Positions 18,885 through 28,375 of a stretch of 64,000 nt of DNA are shown one piece after another (the stretch's first letter is position 1; each line of letters opens with the position of its first letter). The translations under genes and the position numbers were made by a program. Source of the DNA: Actinomyces viscosus (lineage in GTDB: Bacteria > Actinomycetota > Actinomycetes > Actinomycetales > Actinomycetaceae); contig NZ_LR134477.1 of the NCBI RefSeq assembly GCF_900637975.1, forward strand, positions 1,364,001 to 1,428,000, given 5' to 3'. Under the pieces are notes generated by a model. It made no database searches, had not been told where the DNA came from, and worked only from the letters and a program-made list of their open reading frames with translations.

Positions 18885-19832
18885 CTAGCCGGCCGCGTTG
18901 AGCTCCTCAACCGCCTCCTGGGGGAGGGTGAAGCTGGTGGCCTGGACCGCCTCGGACAGCTGGGCGACGCTGCTGACGCCCACGATCGGGGTGATTGCCG
19001 GCTGCTGGGCGTTGAGAAGGGCCAGGACGACCTGGCTCGGTTTCATGGACAGCCTGCCTGACCACTTGCGCAGCACCGCCAGGCGATGGTGGGTCCCCGG
19101 GTGCTCGTAGGCCTCGGGAAGCGCACGCTCCGGGCGCTCATAGGCACCGGTCAGCAGCGGCGTGTAGGCCCACAGCTCCACGTCGCACCGCCCGGCGAGG
19201 TCCTTGCTCTCGATCGTCATCATCCCGTGGGGGTGGTCCTCGCCCTCAACGGGGACGTCGGGTCTGGGATGAAGATAGGACTCCCGCAGCTGGAGGGCGC
19301 TGAACCGGGCCGAGCCCCGCTGCTGGGCGTACACGTTGGCCGCGGCGGTGTTCCATGCCGGATGGTTGGACAGCCCGATCCGGGCGGCCAGTCCTTGAGC
19401 GACCAGGTCGCCGAAGGCGGCCACCACGTCCGGAATCGTCTGCGCCCGGTCCTCCATATGAGCCCAGTACATATCGACGCGCTCGGTCTGCAGACGTTAC
19501 AGACTGTCCCGGATGGCTCGGTGGACGGTGTCCTTGCCGAGGCCTTCCACCGCGTCCAGGAAACCGCGGGGGCGGGTCGGCTCCGCACCGACCTTGGTAC
19601 TCAGCCTCACCCGGTCGCGCACCCCGCGATCAGTGAGCCACTGGCCGATCACGGTCTCGCTCTGGCCCCCGAGACCGGTCTCGGAGCTCCAGAACGCGTA
19701 GCAGTTCGCGGTGTCGATCCACAGGCCGCCGAGATCCAGGTAGGCATCGAGAATCTCCCGGGATCGGTCCGCGGGCAGACGGGTGCCGAAGTGCATGGTG
19801 CCGAGCGCCATGCGAGGGGTGTTCTCGCTCAT
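18885..19832 (-). pseudogene. Aldo/keto reductase with one in-frame stop codon
   Basis: The reading frame is continuous from ATG 19832 to the stop at 18885 except for one TAA at 19497-19499, between AIRDSL and RLQTERVDMYWAH. Without it the product would be a normal-length (about 315 aa) NADPH-dependent aldo/keto reductase with the full catalytic set: Asp and Tyr in LWIDTANCYAFW, Lys in RLSTKVG and His in MYWAHMED. Related proteins usually carry one residue between SL and RL, so a sense codon probably mutated to TAA. No other damage is visible. It could be a recent pseudogene or a sequencing error. Confidence 0.8.
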
Positions 19833-20204
19833 CACAGTACTCCCAACATGGGGCGGGCCGGCCGCGAAAAGACGGTCACCATCGCCGCGACAGGCCCATC
19901 GTGACTTCAGCGAGGTTCTGGTACGGCAGCACGCTACCCGCTCCCTCGCGGTGTCTGAAGATCTGTCGGCCCCTGTCTTCCGGGGGACGTCGGATGCCCG
20001 CCTCGGCCTCCTGAGACGACCGACCAGTGTCACCGAGGGAGACTTTTAGCGACAGGAAGGGCGGCCGAGCTCCCGAGCGCAGCGCCCCGACCTGCAGGAA
20101 CGGATTGTCAATCGAGCAGCCGCACAGCAGCTGGGCGTCTAAAAGTCGCCGATCGTGACAGATCTGGTGGTTCAGACACCGGCTGCCTGCCATCCCGAGC
20201 GCTG
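19833..20204. other. Intergenic region without a recognisable gene
   Basis: This 372-bp stretch lies between the aldo/keto reductase start and the end of the membrane-protein gene on the same strand. Open frames here lack ribosome sites and show no family features. It presumably holds the reductase promoter. A 9-bp inverted repeat (GACTTTTAG at 20041, CTAAAAGTC at 20139) is short enough to be chance. Confidence 0.6.
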
Positions 20205-21011
20205 TCAGCTGCCCGCGCTCGGGGTGGCGTCCTGCTGGAGGACGCCGGAGGAGCCGGAACCTCCCCGCTGCCCACCCTCGCCCGATCCAGAGCCGCCGGG
20301 GGCGTCTCCGTTGGGGGTGGTCCGGCCGGCACCACCGGAGCCTCCTCCCGGTCCGCCCTGCCCACCGGGACCGCCCTGGCCGCCGGGCCCTCCACCGGGC
20401 ATCTGCCCGCCGGGACCGCCCTGCCCGTTGCCGGGCTCCTGCTGAGCCCGGTTGCCCGAGCCGTCAGGGCCGAGAAGCTCGTTAGTCCCCCAGCCTGCCG
20501 CGAAGGAACCGGCCAGCAGCGCCACCCCGGCGGCGCCCACAATGATGCGACGGCGGTACCAGGGCTTGCGGGCCTTGGAACGAGCCTTACTCGCCGCTGA
20601 GGACGCAGGGCCGGCGACGCCGATGGTCGCGGCGTTCTGAGCGTCCGGGGACACCCACGTTCCTGTCAGCCTCGTGTCGGCGGTGCTGCTGCCGGCAGCA
20701 GCCGCCCGAGCCGCACCGGCCGACTCGTCCGGGGCGGCCTCACCGCCGCGAGCGGCGGAGAACTGCTCGGTAGCGGCAGCGGCCTCACCGCCCTGTGCGT
20801 GCACCGAGGCCGAAGCCTCTCCGGGCTCCTCGACCGCTTTCATGCCTTCGACCGCGTCCTGCGCAGGGGCTTCTGTGGCGGGCCCCGCGTTGTCCTTGGT
20901 GCCGTCGTCCGCGACACCTCGGGTGGGAAGGCTCTCGGTGACCGCGTCACGCTGGGCGCCTGAGGCCTTGCCACCGGCCTTGTCACCTCCGGAGGAGACG
21001 TGCTTGCTCAT
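20205..21011 (-). CDS. Single-pass membrane protein with Gly/Pro-rich tail, unknown function
   Basis: I do not recognise this 268-aa protein. It starts at ATG 21011 (MSKHVSSGGDKAGG) with a ribosome site AAAGGA just upstream. The first ~150 residues are Ala/Glu/Ser/Gly-rich and probably disordered. A basic stretch (SKARSKARKPWYRRR) is followed by one hydrophobic helix (IIVGAAGVALLAGSFAAGWG, about residues 160-180), then a tail built of GGPGGQ-like units. The topology suggests a cytoplasmic N terminus and a flexible exported tail, perhaps reaching into the cell wall. No LPXTG or lipobox is present. It stands alone between the reductase and the SDR. Confidence 0.75.
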   Translation of the reverse strand: MSKHVSSGGDKAGGKASGAQRDAVTESLPTRGVADDGTKDNAGPATEAPAQDAVEGMKAVEEPGEASASVHAQGGEAAAATEQFSAARGGEAAPDESAGAARAAAAGSSTADTRLTGTWVSPDAQNAATIGVAGPASSAASKARSKARKPWYRRRIIVGAAGVALLAGSFAAGWGTNELLGPDGSGNRAQQEPGNGQGGPGGQMPGGGPGGQGGPGGQGGPGGGSGGAGRTTPNGDAPGGSGSGEGGQRGGSGSSGVLQQDATPSAGS

Positions 21012-21180
21012 AGGTGTCCTTTCAGTCTGGCTCCCGGCCCCGCCGGGGCTGGAGCAGACGTTAGGAACCCTTACTGTGTCCACAGCAGGTCAGACCTGTG
21101 GGCAACCTGTGTTCGGCTGGCCATGAGCTCGCCATCGGCCCGCCTACAGCCCACCCACGTGCCTGCGGGAAGCCTCTCCC

Positions 21181-21966
21181 CTACTGCTCGCGGGCCACGA
21201 GCGTGTTGGAGGCCTGGGCCCGTGGCCGCACCACCATGGAGTCGATGTTGACGTGGGCGGGCAGCTCGAGGGCCCAAGCGATGCAGGCGGCGACGTCGTC
21301 GGCGCTCAGGGGCTCGGCGACGCCGGCGTAGACCCTCGCGGCAGCCTTGGCGTCCCCGTGGAGGCGGTTGAGGGAGAACTCCTCGGTGGCCACCATTCCC
21401 GGGGCGATCTCGATGACGCGCACCGGCTCGCCCACCAGCTCCAGGCGCAGCGTACCCGCGATGATCCGCTCGGCGTGCTTGGCTGCCACGTAGCCGCCCC
21501 CACCGGGGTAGGTGTCATGGGCGGCGGTGGAGGTGAGGAACACCAGGTCCCCTCCCCGACGGCGCATGCCGGGCAGGAAGGCCTGGGTCACGCGCAGGGC
21601 CGCGAGCACGTTGCGCTCGTACATGGTGGCCCACTCCTCCGCCTTGCCCTCGGCGACCGGGTCGACCCCCAGCGCGCCGCCGGCGTTGTTGACGACCGCG
21701 TCGACAGGGCCGCCGTCGAGCACCTCACTGGCCAGGCGCTCGATATCACCCGGCTCCTGAAGGTCGGCGGCAACCCAGGTGCAGCCGGTCTCGGCGGCCA
21801 GGGCCTCCAGGCGCTCCACCCGACGCGCGGTGGCCGCGACCTCCCAGCCGTGGGAGCGAAGGAGCCTGACGGTGGCGGCGCCGATGCCCGTGGAGGCCCC
21901 GGTGACGAGGGCTCGGCGCCCAGGGCGCGAGTGCTCGATGGTGACGTCATTGTGGTTCCCGTTCAT
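21181..21966 (-). CDS. Short-chain dehydrogenase/reductase
   Basis: The 261-aa protein is a classical SDR: the Rossmann dinucleotide motif in ALVTGASTGIGAATV, NNAG in DAVVNNAGGALG, the catalytic Ser in LVFLTSTAAHDTYP and YxxxK in GYVAAKHAERI. It resembles the YdfG/NADP-dependent serine or 3-hydroxy acid dehydrogenase group, though the substrate is uncertain. I chose ATG 21966 (MNGNHNDVTIEH); the gene is divergent from the antiporter, with 115 bp between starts holding both promoters. Confidence 0.88.
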   Translation of the reverse strand: MNGNHNDVTIEHSRPGRRALVTGASTGIGAATVRLLRSHGWEVAATARRVERLEALAAETGCTWVAADLQEPGDIERLASEVLDGGPVDAVVNNAGGALGVDPVAEGKAEEWATMYERNVLAALRVTQAFLPGMRRRGGDLVFLTSTAAHDTYPGGGGYVAAKHAERIIAGTLRLELVGEPVRVIEIAPGMVATEEFSLNRLHGDAKAAARVYAGVAEPLSADDVAACIAWALELPAHVNIDSMVVRPRAQASNTLVAREQ

Positions 21967-22081
21967 TGCTCCACGATACGTCCCCGTCACGATCACCTGG
22001 CACAATCGCCCCCGATTCGATCGGGTCCGCCCAGGACCGGTCGAGGCCCAGCACAGCCCGTCCTCATCCGGAAGGCAGCAC

Positions 22082-23443
22082 ATGAACGCCGTTATCCTCG
22101 CCGTCCTGGTCATGCTCATCCTGGCGATGCTGCGCGTCCACGTGGTGCTGTCCCTGTTCGTCGGCGCGCTCGTGGGCGGGCTGAGCGCCGGCCTGGGGAT
22201 CAGCCAGACCATGGTGGCCTTCCAGAACGGGCTGGCCGACGGCGCCAAGATCGCCCTGTCCTACGCGCTGCTGGGGGCCTTCGCCATGGCGGTGGCGCAC
22301 TCGGGCCTGCCCCAGCTGCTGGCGAACTGGCTCATCGCGAGGATCGAGACTGAGGACGGGTCCACCGCGCAGCGGACCGTGCGCGTCACCACGATGCTGG
22401 TGCTCGGCGGCCTGACGGCCATGGCGATCATGAGCCAGAACCTCATCCCGGTCCACATCGCCTTCATCCCGCTGGTGGTCCCGCCGCTGCTCATCGTCAT
22501 GAGCCGCCTGCGGCTGGACCGCCGCGCGGTGGCCTGCGCCATCACCTTCGGCCTGGTCACCACCTACATGTTCCTGCCGCTGGGCTTCGGGCGGGTGTTC
22601 CTCCACGACATCCTCTACGCCAACATCAAGGACGCGGGCCTGGACGTCTCCCACGTCTCGGCCACGCACGCCATGGGGATCCCGGCGCTGGGCATGATAG
22701 TAGGCCTCCTCATCGCCGTGTTCGTCACCTACCGCAAGCCCCGCACCTACCGGATCGACACCGGAACCGACGCCGGCGACGAGATCTCCGGCCCGGTCGA
22801 GATCGACCGTCGCAAGGTGGCGATCGCGCTGGTCGCCGTCGTCGCCTGCTTCGCGGTCCAGACCTTCCTGACCTGGACGGGGTCCGAGGCCGATCCCCTC
22901 CTGGTCGGGGCGCTCCTGGGCCTGCTGCTGTTCATGGCCACCCGGGTCGTCACGATCGCCGAGGCCGACGACGTCTTCACCGGTGGGATGCGGATGATGG
23001 CCCTCATAGGGCTCATCATGATCACGGCGCAGGGCTTCGCCGCGGTCCTGAAGGAGACCAAGCAGATCGAGCCGCTGGTGAAGTCGGCGACCTCCCTGTT
23101 CGCCGGGTCCAAACCCACCGCCGCCTTCGCCATGCTGCTCGTGGGTCTCATCGTGACCATGGGGATCGGCTCGTCCTTCTCCACCCTGCCGATCATCTCG
23201 GCGATCTACGTGCCCCTGTGCCTGTCCCTGGGCTTCTCCCCAGTGGCGACGGTCTCCCTCATCGGGACCGCCGGGGCCCTGGGGGACGCCGGCTCACCGG
23301 CGTCGGACTCCACCCTCGGCCCCACGGCGGGTCTCAACGCCGACGGGCAGCACGACCACATGCGTGACTCGGTCGTCCCCACCTTCCTGCACTTCAACAT
23401 CCCCCTGCTCGTCGCCGGCTGGATCGCCGCCATGGTGCTCTGA
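22082..23443 (+). CDS. Na+/H+ antiporter family protein (YuiF-like)
   Basis: The 453-aa integral membrane protein has about 11-12 hydrophobic helices. It begins MNAVILAVLVMLILAMLRVH and contains SLFVGALVGGLSAGLGISQ, IMSQNLIPVHIAFIPLVVPP and the conserved LIGTAGALGDAGSPASDSTL near the C terminus, typical of the COG2056-type putative Na+/H+ antiporters related to NhaC. It probably exchanges Na+ for H+, though relatives can carry other ions. AGGCAGCAC precedes the ATG at 22082. It is monocistronic, followed by 146 bp before proC. Confidence 0.82.
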   Translation: MNAVILAVLVMLILAMLRVHVVLSLFVGALVGGLSAGLGISQTMVAFQNGLADGAKIALSYALLGAFAMAVAHSGLPQLLANWLIARIETEDGSTAQRTVRVTTMLVLGGLTAMAIMSQNLIPVHIAFIPLVVPPLLIVMSRLRLDRRAVACAITFGLVTTYMFLPLGFGRVFLHDILYANIKDAGLDVSHVSATHAMGIPALGMIVGLLIAVFVTYRKPRTYRIDTGTDAGDEISGPVEIDRRKVAIALVAVVACFAVQTFLTWTGSEADPLLVGALLGLLLFMATRVVTIAEADDVFTGGMRMMALIGLIMITAQGFAAVLKETKQIEPLVKSATSLFAGSKPTAAFAMLLVGLIVTMGIGSSFSTLPIISAIYVPLCLSLGFSPVATVSLIGTAGALGDAGSPASDSTLGPTAGLNADGQHDHMRDSVVPTFLHFNIPLLVAGWIAAMVL

Positions 23444-23589
23444 GGCCGGCGGAACACGACCGCTGAACGGACGAGCGGGGTGAGCGGTGTGAGCACGGCA
23501 CGATCCGACCGACTCCTCAGAAGTCGCTCCGCCCGGCGCATCGGCGCGGTACCGTGTTGATCTCACGTCACAGACGAGCAGGAGGCCTC

Positions 23590-24414
23590 ATGCGTATCGG
23601 GTTCATCGGCGCCGGCAACATGGTCAGCGCGATCGTGCGGGGGGTGGTGGCCGCAGGAACACCGGCCGGGCACCTCCTGCTCACCAGCAAGCACGGCTCC
23701 GCCGAGCGCCTGGCCGCTCAGGTCGGGGCCGTCCACGTGCCCGACGCCGCGGACCTGGTCTCGCGCAGCGACGTCCTCATCCTGGGGCTCAAGCCCTACG
23801 TCATCCCCACCGTCCTGATCCGGCTGGGCGATGCCATCGGCCGCAGCAAGCCCCTGGTGGTCTCCATCGCGGCCGGGCTGACGCTCGAGCGCCTCGAGTC
23901 GATGCTGCCCGAGGGCACCCGGGTGGTGCGCACCATGCCGAACATGGCGGCGGCCGTGGGCGAGTCGATGACCGCGCTGGCCCCGGGGCGCAACGTGAGC
24001 GCCCACGACCTGGAGACCGTGCGCACCCTCATGGAGGCGATCGGGCGCACCGTGATCATGGAGGAGAAGGACTTCTCCGCCTTCATCGGCCTGGCGGGCT
24101 CCTCCCCCGCCCTGGTGTGCGCCTTCGTCGACGCCCTGGCGCGCGCGGGCGTCATGGGCGGCATCCCCAAGGCCCTGGCCGTCCAGATCGTGGCCCAGGC
24201 GGTGCTGGGGACCGCCCGCACCGTGCAGACCGAGGCCCAGCGCACCGCTGAGGGCGGTCACGGCCGCACCCCCGCCGACCTCATCGACGCCGTCTGCTCC
24301 CCCGGCGGCACCTCGGTGGCCGGCATGGTGGCCCTGGAGCGCGCCGGTTTCTCCGACGCCGTCGTGCGCGCCTTCGAGGCCATCGTCGAGCGCGACAAGG
24401 AGCTGGGCGCCTAG
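23590..24414 (+). CDS. proC: Pyrroline-5-carboxylate reductase
   Basis: ProC reduces pyrroline-5-carboxylate to proline with NAD(P)H. The 274-aa protein has the N-terminal dinucleotide fold MRIGFIGAGNMVSAIVRG, the RTMPNMAAAVGESMTAL core (about residues 118-134), GLAGSSPALVCAFVDALA and the signature DAVCSPGGTSVAGMVALE near residue 235. CAGGAGG lies five bases before ATG 23590. It is a single gene with its own upstream space. No unusual features. Confidence 0.96.
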   Translation: MRIGFIGAGNMVSAIVRGVVAAGTPAGHLLLTSKHGSAERLAAQVGAVHVPDAADLVSRSDVLILGLKPYVIPTVLIRLGDAIGRSKPLVVSIAAGLTLERLESMLPEGTRVVRTMPNMAAAVGESMTALAPGRNVSAHDLETVRTLMEAIGRTVIMEEKDFSAFIGLAGSSPALVCAFVDALARAGVMGGIPKALAVQIVAQAVLGTARTVQTEAQRTAEGGHGRTPADLIDAVCSPGGTSVAGMVALERAGFSDAVVRAFEAIVERDKELGA

Positions 24415-24562
24415 CCGCGTGGGGCGGGCCCTGCCCCTCGTGCCCGCCCGACCCGCGGCGGGGCAATCCACCCCGGTCACCGGCGGCGTTTTTCCGCGTC
24501 TCCGCGCGGGAAATACCCGCCTCGACGACGACGCCGTGACCGGAAGCACACATCGTTCTTGC

Positions 24563-24591
24563 TTGCTGTCAGATAAATGCGTGGCTAATGT
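24563..24591 (+). promoter_or_regulatory. Promoter of the sulfur operon leader (leaderless start)
   Basis: TTGCTG (24563-24568), a 17-bp spacer and TAATGT (24586-24591) form a good SigA-type promoter. The leader-peptide ATG begins 8 nt after the -10, so the transcript most likely starts at or next to that ATG. No Shine-Dalgarno precedes it. An in-frame GTG at 24581 lies upstream of the -10 and would not be transcribed. Confidence 0.6.
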
Positions 24592-24598
24592 TTCGGCC

Positions 24599-24685
24599 AT
24601 GACCTTCTCCCACGCAGTCCTCTTCAGCGGTGTGTATCCCGCTGACATCCTGCGTGCCCATGCGGTCATGTGTTGTCAGGCCTGA
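24599..24685 (+). CDS. Cysteine-codon leader peptide of the sulfate-assimilation operon
   Basis: This 28-residue peptide begins MTFSHAVLFSGVYPAD and ends HAVMCCQA, with two adjacent TGT Cys codons three codons before the stop. It ends 207 bp before the sulfite reductase. Ribosome stalling at the Cys codons when Cys-tRNA is short is the obvious sensor, as with the polycysteine upstream ORFs known in mycobacterial cysteine operons. Downstream, GCTCCT (24821-24826) could pair with AGGAGC (24886-24891), the ribosome site of the sulfite reductase, and a hairpin forms at ACGGCCTGAAAGGCCCGT (24785-24802). No clear intrinsic terminator is visible, so I favour translational coupling or Rho-dependent control. 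The rest of 24415-24892 holds no other gene. Confidence 0.65.
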   Translation: MTFSHAVLFSGVYPADILRAHAVMCCQA

Positions 24686-24892
24686 ACCGCGCCTGACGCA
24701 CCCGAGGGGGACAACCCCGCTGTACGAGGTATCCGGCGCGATGAAGCGTCCGGAAGGCCCCGTCAGGATGGCTGCGGCTGACCGAACGGCCTGAAAGGCC
24801 CGTGCTCAGCGCACCCGGACGCTCCTGCGCCAATGACACCGCCACTGACACGACTGACCCGCCTGTGGCCCCATCACCGTCATGGAGGAGCA

Positions 24893-26608
24893 ATGACCAC
24901 CACCGTCACCCCCACCGCAACACCTCCCGCTCGCACTGTGCGTCCACCGCGCAAGGCCCGTCCCAACGGCCAGTGGGCCCTCGACGGCCGCAAGCCGCTC
25001 AACGACAACGAGGCCTTCAAGCAGGCCGGAGCTCCCCTGGAGGTGCGCGAGAGGATCCTGAGCACCTACGCACCCGGCGGTTTCGAGACCATCGCGCCCG
25101 ACGATCTCAACGGGCGTTTCCGCTGGTGGGGCCTGTACACCCAGCGCAAGCAGGGGATTGACGGCGGCCGCACCGCCCAGCTGGACGCCTCCGAGCTCTC
25201 CGACCGCTATTTCCTGCAGCGGGTGCGCCTGGACGGGGGCAGCCTCAGCCGCGAGCAGCTGCGGGCGCTCGGCTCGGTCTCCAACGACTTCGCCCGCGGC
25301 ACGGCCGACATCACCGACCGTCAGAACATCCAGCTCCACTGGGTGGAGATCGGCAGCGTCCCCGAGCTGTGGCGGCGCTTGGAGTCGGTGGGGCTGACGA
25401 CGATCGAGGGCTGCGGGGACACCCCCAGGGGCTTCCTGGTCTCCCCGGTGGCGGGCATCGCCAAGGACGAGGTCATCGACCCCACCCCGCTGGCCGAGGC
25501 CATCAGGTCCACCTACCTGGGCGATCCCGAGCTGGCCAACCTGCCCCGTAAGTTCAAGACCGCCATCACCGGCTCGCCCAGCCTCGACATCCTCCACGAG
25601 ATCAACGACATCTCCTTCGTCGGCGTCGAGCACCCAGACCTCGGTCCCGGATACGACCTGTGGGTGGCCGGGGCGCTGTCGACGGCCCCGCGCCTGGGGC
25701 AGCGCCTGGGCGCCTTCGTGCCCCCCGAGGACGCCCTGGAGGTCTGGTACGGCGTCATCCGCATCTTCCGCGACTACGGCTACCGCCGCCTGCGCAACAA
25801 GGCGCGGCTGAAGTTCCTCATGGCCGAGTGGGGTCCGGAGCGCTTCCGGCGGGTTCTTGAGGACGACTACCTGGGACGTGCTCTGCCCGATGGTCCCCCG
25901 CCCCGGGAGCCGAGCGGGGACTCCGACCACATCGGCGTCCACGAGCAGAAGGACGGCCGCTTCTGGGTGGGCGCCAAGCCCCCGGTCGGCCGACTGAGCG
26001 GGGACGTCCTGCTGGGCCTGGCCGACCTGGCGGAGGCAGTCGGCTCGGACCGGGCACGCACCACCCCGCTGCAGAACCTGCTGCTCCTGGATGTCCCGGC
26101 CGAGAAGGTGGACGAGGCCGTCGCCGGGCTGCGCGCCCTGGGGCTCGATCCCGACCCGGGAGACTTCAGCCGCACCACCCTGGCCTGCACCGGCCTGGAG
26201 TTCTGCAAGTTCGCGATCGTGGAGACCAAGAGGCTGGCGGCGCGGGTGTCCGCCGAGCTCGACGAGCGTCTGGCCGACACCGACCTCGATCGGCGCATCA
26301 CCCTGACCGTCAACGGCTGCCCGAACTCCTGCGCCCGCATCCAGATCGCCGACATCGGCCTCAAGGGCCAGATCATCACGGTCGACGGCGAGCAGGTGCC
26401 CGGTTTCCAGGTGCACCTGGGAGGGGGCCTGGCCACGTCCGGGCGCGCCGAGGCGGGACTGGGCCGCACGGTTCGGGGCCTCAAGGTCCCCGCAGCGGGC
26501 CTGACCGACTACGTCGAGCGCCTCGTGCGGCGCTACCTGGACCAGCGCCTCCCCGAGGAGAGCTTCGCCCAGTGGGCGCACCGGGCCGAGGAGGAGGACC
26601 TGGCATGA
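24893..26608 (+). CDS. nirA: Ferredoxin-type sulfite reductase (siroheme, 4Fe-4S)
   Basis: The enzyme reduces sulfite to sulfide for cysteine synthesis. The 571-aa protein has both ferrodoxin-like half domains and the siroheme/4Fe-4S ligand pattern: Cys in RTTLACTGLEFCKFAIVE and in VNGCPNSCARIQIADIGL. FRWWGLYTQRKQGIDGG and TTIEGCGDTPRGF carry the Tyr and Cys that are cross-linked in the mycobacterial enzyme. Nitrite reductase is the alternative, but the neighbours cysH, cysD and cysN decide for sulfite. GGAGGAG lies just before ATG 24893. It is the first structural gene and overlaps cysH (ATGA). Confidence 0.93.
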   Translation: MTTTVTPTATPPARTVRPPRKARPNGQWALDGRKPLNDNEAFKQAGAPLEVRERILSTYAPGGFETIAPDDLNGRFRWWGLYTQRKQGIDGGRTAQLDASELSDRYFLQRVRLDGGSLSREQLRALGSVSNDFARGTADITDRQNIQLHWVEIGSVPELWRRLESVGLTTIEGCGDTPRGFLVSPVAGIAKDEVIDPTPLAEAIRSTYLGDPELANLPRKFKTAITGSPSLDILHEINDISFVGVEHPDLGPGYDLWVAGALSTAPRLGQRLGAFVPPEDALEVWYGVIRIFRDYGYRRLRNKARLKFLMAEWGPERFRRVLEDDYLGRALPDGPPPREPSGDSDHIGVHEQKDGRFWVGAKPPVGRLSGDVLLGLADLAEAVGSDRARTTPLQNLLLLDVPAEKVDEAVAGLRALGLDPDPGDFSRTTLACTGLEFCKFAIVETKRLAARVSAELDERLADTDLDRRITLTVNGCPNSCARIQIADIGLKGQIITVDGEQVPGFQVHLGGGLATSGRAEAGLGRTVRGLKVPAAGLTDYVERLVRRYLDQRLPEESFAQWAHRAEEEDLA

Positions 26609-27369
26609 GCCCGTCGGCAATCGTCACAGCAGCTACCACGGCAACCACTAGGGCTTCTGGCACAACCACCCGGCTGCGCCCCAAGGAGGAGCTGCGGGAG
26701 CTGGCCGAGGCCGGGGCCCGCGAGCTCGGGGAGGAGGCCGGCGCCCTCGACGTCGTCCAGTGGGCGGCCCAGAACTTCCCCGGCACGCTCGCCGTGGCCT
26801 GTTCCATGGCCGACGCCGTCCTGCCTCACGTGGTCTCCCGGGTCCTGCCCGGAGTGGATGTCCTGTTCCTGGACACCGGCTACCACTTCGCCGAGACGAT
26901 CGGCACCCGCGACGCCGTGGCCGCCACCATGGACGTCACCGTCGTCGACGTCGTCCCTGAGATCACCGTGGCCGAGCAGGACGAGCGCTACGGACCGGAC
27001 CTGTGGTCGCGAGATCCGGCCGCCTGCTGCCGCCTGCGCAAGGTCGAGCCGCTGGCCCGGGCCCTGAGCGGCTACGAGGCCTGGGCCACCGGGGTGCGCC
27101 GGGAGGACGCCCCCACCCGCACCCGCACCCCGCTGGTGGGCTGGGACGCCACCCACGAGATCGTCAAGATCAATCCCCTGGCCGCCTGGAGCCTGGAGGA
27201 CCTGACCGGCTACGCCGACCAGCACGGGGTCCTCATCAACCCCCTCCTCTACGACGGCTACCCCTCGATCGGCTGCGCCCCGTGCACGGCACGCGTCAAG
27301 CCCGGAGACGACCCCCGTTCCGGCCGCTGGGCCGGATTCACCAAGACAGAATGCGGAATCCACCTATGA
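26605..27369 (+). CDS. cysH: Adenylylsulfate (APS) reductase
   Basis: The 254-aa enzyme reduces APS to sulfite using thioredoxin. It has the SMADAVLPHVV nucleotide loop, a 4Fe-4S ligand set (ACCRLRKVEP and IGCAPCTARV), and the catalytic C-terminal Cys in KTECGIHL. The CC...CxxC pattern means an APS-type, not PAPS-type, enzyme, which agrees with the lack of an APS kinase in the operon. The start at 26605 overlaps the sulfite reductase stop (ATGA), and the end overlaps cysD likewise. Confidence 0.95.
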   Translation: MSPSAIVTAATTATTRASGTTTRLRPKEELRELAEAGARELGEEAGALDVVQWAAQNFPGTLAVACSMADAVLPHVVSRVLPGVDVLFLDTGYHFAETIGTRDAVAATMDVTVVDVVPEITVAEQDERYGPDLWSRDPAACCRLRKVEPLARALSGYEAWATGVRREDAPTRTRTPLVGWDATHEIVKINPLAAWSLEDLTGYADQHGVLINPLLYDGYPSIGCAPCTARVKPGDDPRSGRWAGFTKTECGIHL

Positions 27370-28375
27370 GCATCACCCTGACCCCCACCGCACCGGCCCC
27401 GTCCCCCGCCCCTGCTCACCTGCAGGCGCCCCGCCCCGGCCCCGCCGTTGCCACCGATCCGGCCGGGGCCCCGGCGGCCACCGGGGCCCTGGACATCCTC
27501 GACGTCCTGGAGGCCGAGGCCATCCTCGTCATCCGGGAGATCGCCGCCGAGTGCCGCCGCCCCGTGCTGCTGTTCTCCGGGGGCAAGGACTCGGTGGTCA
27601 TGCTGCACCTGGCGCGCAAGGCCTTCTGGCCGGCCCCCATCCCCTTCCCCGTCCTGCACGTGGACACCGGACACAACTTCCCCGAGGTGCTGGCCTACCG
27701 GGACCAGACGGTCGAGGAGCTCGGGCTGCGGCTGGTGGTGGCCCGCGTCCAGGACTACATCGACGACGGCCGCCTGCGTGAGCGCACCGACGGCACCCGC
27801 AACCCGCTCCAGACGATCCCCCTGCTCGACGCCATCGAGGAGGGCGGCTTCGACGGCGTCTTCGGCGGCGGGCGCCGGGACGAGGAGAAGGCCCGGGCCA
27901 AGGAGCGCATCGTCTCCCTGCGCGACGAGTTCGGCCAGTGGGACCCGCGCAACCAGCGCCCCGAGCTGTGGAACCTGCTCAACCCCCGCCACCGCCCCGG
28001 CGAGCACGTGCGGGTCTTCCCCCTGAGCAACTGGACCGAGCTGGACGTGTGGCGCTACATCGAGCGCGAGGACATCGCGCTGCCGGACCTCTACTACGCC
28101 CATGAGCGCGCGGTGTTCCTGCGCGACGGCATGTGGCTGGCCGCCGGCGGGGTCAACCGGGTCCGCGACGGCGAGCAGGTCGTCACCCGCACCGTGCGCT
28201 ACCGCACCGTGGGCGACATGTCCTGCACCGGCGCCGTCGAGTCCGAGGCCGCCACCAACCACGACATCGTCCTGGAGGTCGCCGCCTCCACCCTGACCGA
28301 GCGGGGAGCCACCCGCGCCGATGACCGCCTGAGCGAGGCGGCCATGGAGGACCGCAAGAAGGAGGGCTACTTCTG

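Noticed and set aside
20041..20147. 9-bp inverted repeat as ends of a small mobile element
   Set aside because: The match stops after 9 bp and there is no target duplication; such a pair is expected by chance in about 370 bp.
24806..26620. 604-codon minus-strand frame opposite the sulfite reductase
   Set aside because: Shadow frame; the plus strand has all catalytic motifs and a ribosome site.
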